Assembly (NCBI GenBank): GCA_022837205.1
Contig: JALHEL010000100.1
Span: 1 to 6,599, forward strand
DNA: 6,599 nucleotides
Source of the DNA: Leptolinea sp.
Lineage (GTDB): Bacteria; Chloroflexota; Anaerolineae; Anaerolineales; Anaerolineaceae
Direction: 5' to 3'
How positions within the stretch are numbered: position 1 is the stretch's first letter; each line of letters begins with the position of its first letter. Positions 4,857 to 6,599 of the stretch are shown in pieces. Under the pieces are notes generated by a model. That model was not told the origin of the DNA. It saw only the letters and a program-made list of their open reading frames with translations, and did no database searches. The translations under genes and the position numbers were made by a program.

Positions 4857-6535
4857 CCAGTGAATTCATCTGAAAGTGTCGTTCTTGAAACCAGATACCA
4901 GGATTCTATATTTTGGAATCGGTCTGCTGTACGATATATGGGACCGATACTGACTCCCTTAACTTGTTTGTCTACCGCAAAGTTATAAACCGGGTTGAAC
5001 AAAGGCAGAGCCGGTAACTCTTCCGCAAAAACCACCTGAAAGTTTCGATAAAGCCGCTCTCTCTCGGCCTGATCTGTTTCTACGCGAGCGGTTTCCAAAT
5101 ATTGACTGATTGTCCGATTATTCCATTGGGAATAATTTTGACCGGTCGATACTTGAGTCTGATCCCAAAAAGGATAAGGATCAGGATCCGGAAAGTCGGA
5201 TAAATTCAGATCAATCAAAGCAGCTTCATAATCCCGCTCTTCCAATCGAACATTGATTAATTCGTCATATGGAACAGCTTCCAGATTCACCAAAATATTA
5301 ATTGCCGCCCAGTCTTGTTGAATACTTTCGGCAATCTGGCGATGTTTGTCATCGTCCGGGTATAACAACGTAAAGTTAAGTGTTTTCCCGTCCTTTGAAC
5401 GAACTTGATCCTGCTCGTTCGCAAGAATGTATCCGGAAGATTTTAACAGCTCTTTGGCTTTGTAAGAATCGTATTCGACTTTCGGGATGTTATCGTAATA
5501 TGCCCAGTTACCGTACAGTATCGGTCCGTGAGCAATGATTGCCTGTCCGTGAAGGATGTTATTCACGATTTTTGAGCGATTCAACCCCATTAACATTGCC
5601 TTTCGAACATTTTTATCCTGAAAAAAATCGACATTACTGTTATCCAAATTCATAAAAACCATAGTCTGAATCGGTAATCTGGACGTATATAGCGCTAAAT
5701 CCGGTTCTGTTAAAGCGGATTCGAGTACATCCTCGGAAATGTAGCTGATTCCGTCAACCAATCCTTGCTGGTATGCCTGAAAAGCCAAAATGCTGTCTTG
5801 ATAGTAATTGATATGGATCTCTTCCAAGTATGGCTTTTTTCCATAATAGAGAGCGTTATTTTTCAAAATAATTCCGGTAATATTACTTCCGTTCAGAATC
5901 AGATCATCTAAAATGAAAGGACCGCTCCCGATCGGCTGAATGTTAACTTTTGAATCTACCATCTGTTCAAAAGTCATATTTCCCCAGATATGTTTTGGCA
6001 GGATGCCGACAGATAAATAATCCAAAAACGGAGCATATGCCGATGCGAGGACAAATTGAACTGTTTGGGAATCGATTGCTTTAATTTGAATTTTGTTCCA
6101 AAAATCGATTAAATCATCCGGAATATATCCGTTCCCCTTTTTTAACATCTCATAGGTAAAAACCACATCATCAGCGGTAACGGGTTGGCCGTCGTGCCAT
6201 TTTGCATTCGGATTCAATGCGAAATTATAGGAAGTGCCATCCATTGAAATTGCCCAGCCTGCTGCAAGATCCGAAACAGGTAATCCTCTGTTATCAAATT
6301 TTATCAACCCGCTATAAACTAATCGGCAGACGTCTTGGTCCGCATTATTGTAAAAAGACAGAAGGGGATTCATTCGCTGAATATTTCCCACCAAGCCTTC
6401 TCGGTAAATACCACCCATCGTCGGTTGCGATTCAAACATCTGAATCGGTCCGTTTGATGTGTCACTGAGAAGTAAAATGCCTACTACCAATCCGGTCAGG
6501 AAAATAATTACCAACTGCCATCTGATTTTTTTCAT
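4841..6535 (-). CDS. Family 5 extracellular solute-binding protein (peptide/nickel ABC type)
   Basis: The product is a 564-residue member of the SBP_bac_5 family (DppA/OppA-like), the ligand-capturing component of ABC importers for oligopeptides and related solutes. The signature KWHDGQPVTADDVVFTYE (112-129) is textbook for the family. GSGPF (203-207) and the C-terminal region (DPDPYPFWD, then ELPALPLFNP) also fit, and the length is normal. The N-terminus is MKKIRW followed by a hydrophobic stretch (about 8-23). There is no lipobox cysteine and no clear AxA cleavage site; the first Cys is C70 within the mature fold. It may therefore stay anchored by an uncleaved signal. No permease or ATPase gene lies in this window, so the transporter partner and the ligand are unknown. 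The ATG at 6535 has only a weak AGG about 12 nt upstream. The hairpin over its stop codon is described separately. Confidence 0.93.
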   Translation of the reverse strand: MKKIRWQLVIIFLTGLVVGILLLSDTSNGPIQMFESQPTMGGIYREGLVGNIQRMNPLLSFYNNADQDVCRLVYSGLIKFDNRGLPVSDLAAGWAISMDGTSYNFALNPNAKWHDGQPVTADDVVFTYEMLKKGNGYIPDDLIDFWNKIQIKAIDSQTVQFVLASAYAPFLDYLSVGILPKHIWGNMTFEQMVDSKVNIQPIGSGPFILDDLILNGSNITGIILKNNALYYGKKPYLEEIHINYYQDSILAFQAYQQGLVDGISYISEDVLESALTEPDLALYTSRLPIQTMVFMNLDNSNVDFFQDKNVRKAMLMGLNRSKIVNNILHGQAIIAHGPILYGNWAYYDNIPKVEYDSYKAKELLKSSGYILANEQDQVRSKDGKTLNFTLLYPDDDKHRQIAESIQQDWAAINILVNLEAVPYDELINVRLEERDYEAALIDLNLSDFPDPDPYPFWDQTQVSTGQNYSQWNNRTISQYLETARVETDQAERERLYRNFQVVFAEELPALPLFNPVYNFAVDKQVKGVSIGPIYRTADRFQNIESWYLVSRTTLSDEFTGKNSE

Positions 6536-6541
6536 AAGACT

Positions 6542-6570
6542 ATTTTACCTGTATCGGCTATGAATCTCAT
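6542..6570 (-). promoter_or_regulatory. Possible promoter of the solute-binding protein gene
   Basis: On the minus strand ATGAGA (6570-6565, 4/6 to the -35 consensus) is followed by 17 bp and TAAAAT (6547-6542, 5/6 to the -10). The implied start would fall at or next to the ATG (6535), making the mRNA leaderless; this agrees with the poor Shine-Dalgarno but is weak evidence. The window ends at 6599, so a better promoter further upstream could be missing. Confidence 0.25.
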
Positions 6571-6599
6571 TACTTTTTATCTTTTGATTAATATTTTGT

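Overview
This 6.6 kb window looks like an ordinary chromosomal housekeeping region of a free-living, moderately AT-rich bacterium. The gene set is a tRNA, RadC, chromosomal-type ParA/ParB, a GNAT protein, a DUF554 membrane protein and an extracytoplasmic family 5 solute-binding protein. I see no phage, plasmid, transposon or CRISPR signatures. The mix (zinc-ribbon membrane protein next to parAB, with an orphan peptide-type binding protein nearby) reminds me of Anaerolineae (Chloroflexota). That placement is an impression from gene content, not something the sequence proves.

Left block (minus strand, 25-878): a tRNA with a CAT anticodon, best read as elongator tRNA-Met, has its own near-consensus sigma70-type promoter between it and the end of radC. 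A divergent, very AT-rich control region (879-1049) separates radC from the rightward operon. It contains an extended -10 promoter for that operon, a 16-bp imperfect palindrome and a 10-bp direct repeat spaced exactly 20 bp.

Central block (plus strand, 1050-4054): four tightly packed genes form one probable operon. They are a two-TM/double-zinc-ribbon protein, parA (GTG start), parB and a tandem-GNAT acetyltransferase. The gaps are 33, about 2 and 3 bp, so translational coupling is likely from parA onward. ParA (Walker ATPase) and ParB (CTPase clamp with HTH) act together in chromosome origin segregation. The zinc-ribbon and GNAT proteins have no assigned role, but the packing implies co-expression with ParAB.

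Right block (minus strand, 4044-6535): a signal-anchored family 5 substrate-binding protein is followed by a DUF554 membrane protein. DUF554 runs convergently into the GNAT gene with an 11-bp overlap of coding ends, so no terminator can lie between them. The only clear rho-independent terminator shape in the window (4823-4856) reads on the plus strand, beyond the far side of the DUF554 gene. This suggests that the parAB operon transcript could continue antisense across all of DUF554 before ending.

No obviously novel system is present. The most interesting points are the zinc-ribbon/GNAT partners of parAB, the plus-strand terminator that implies antisense transcription, and the non-canonical T-loop of the tRNA.
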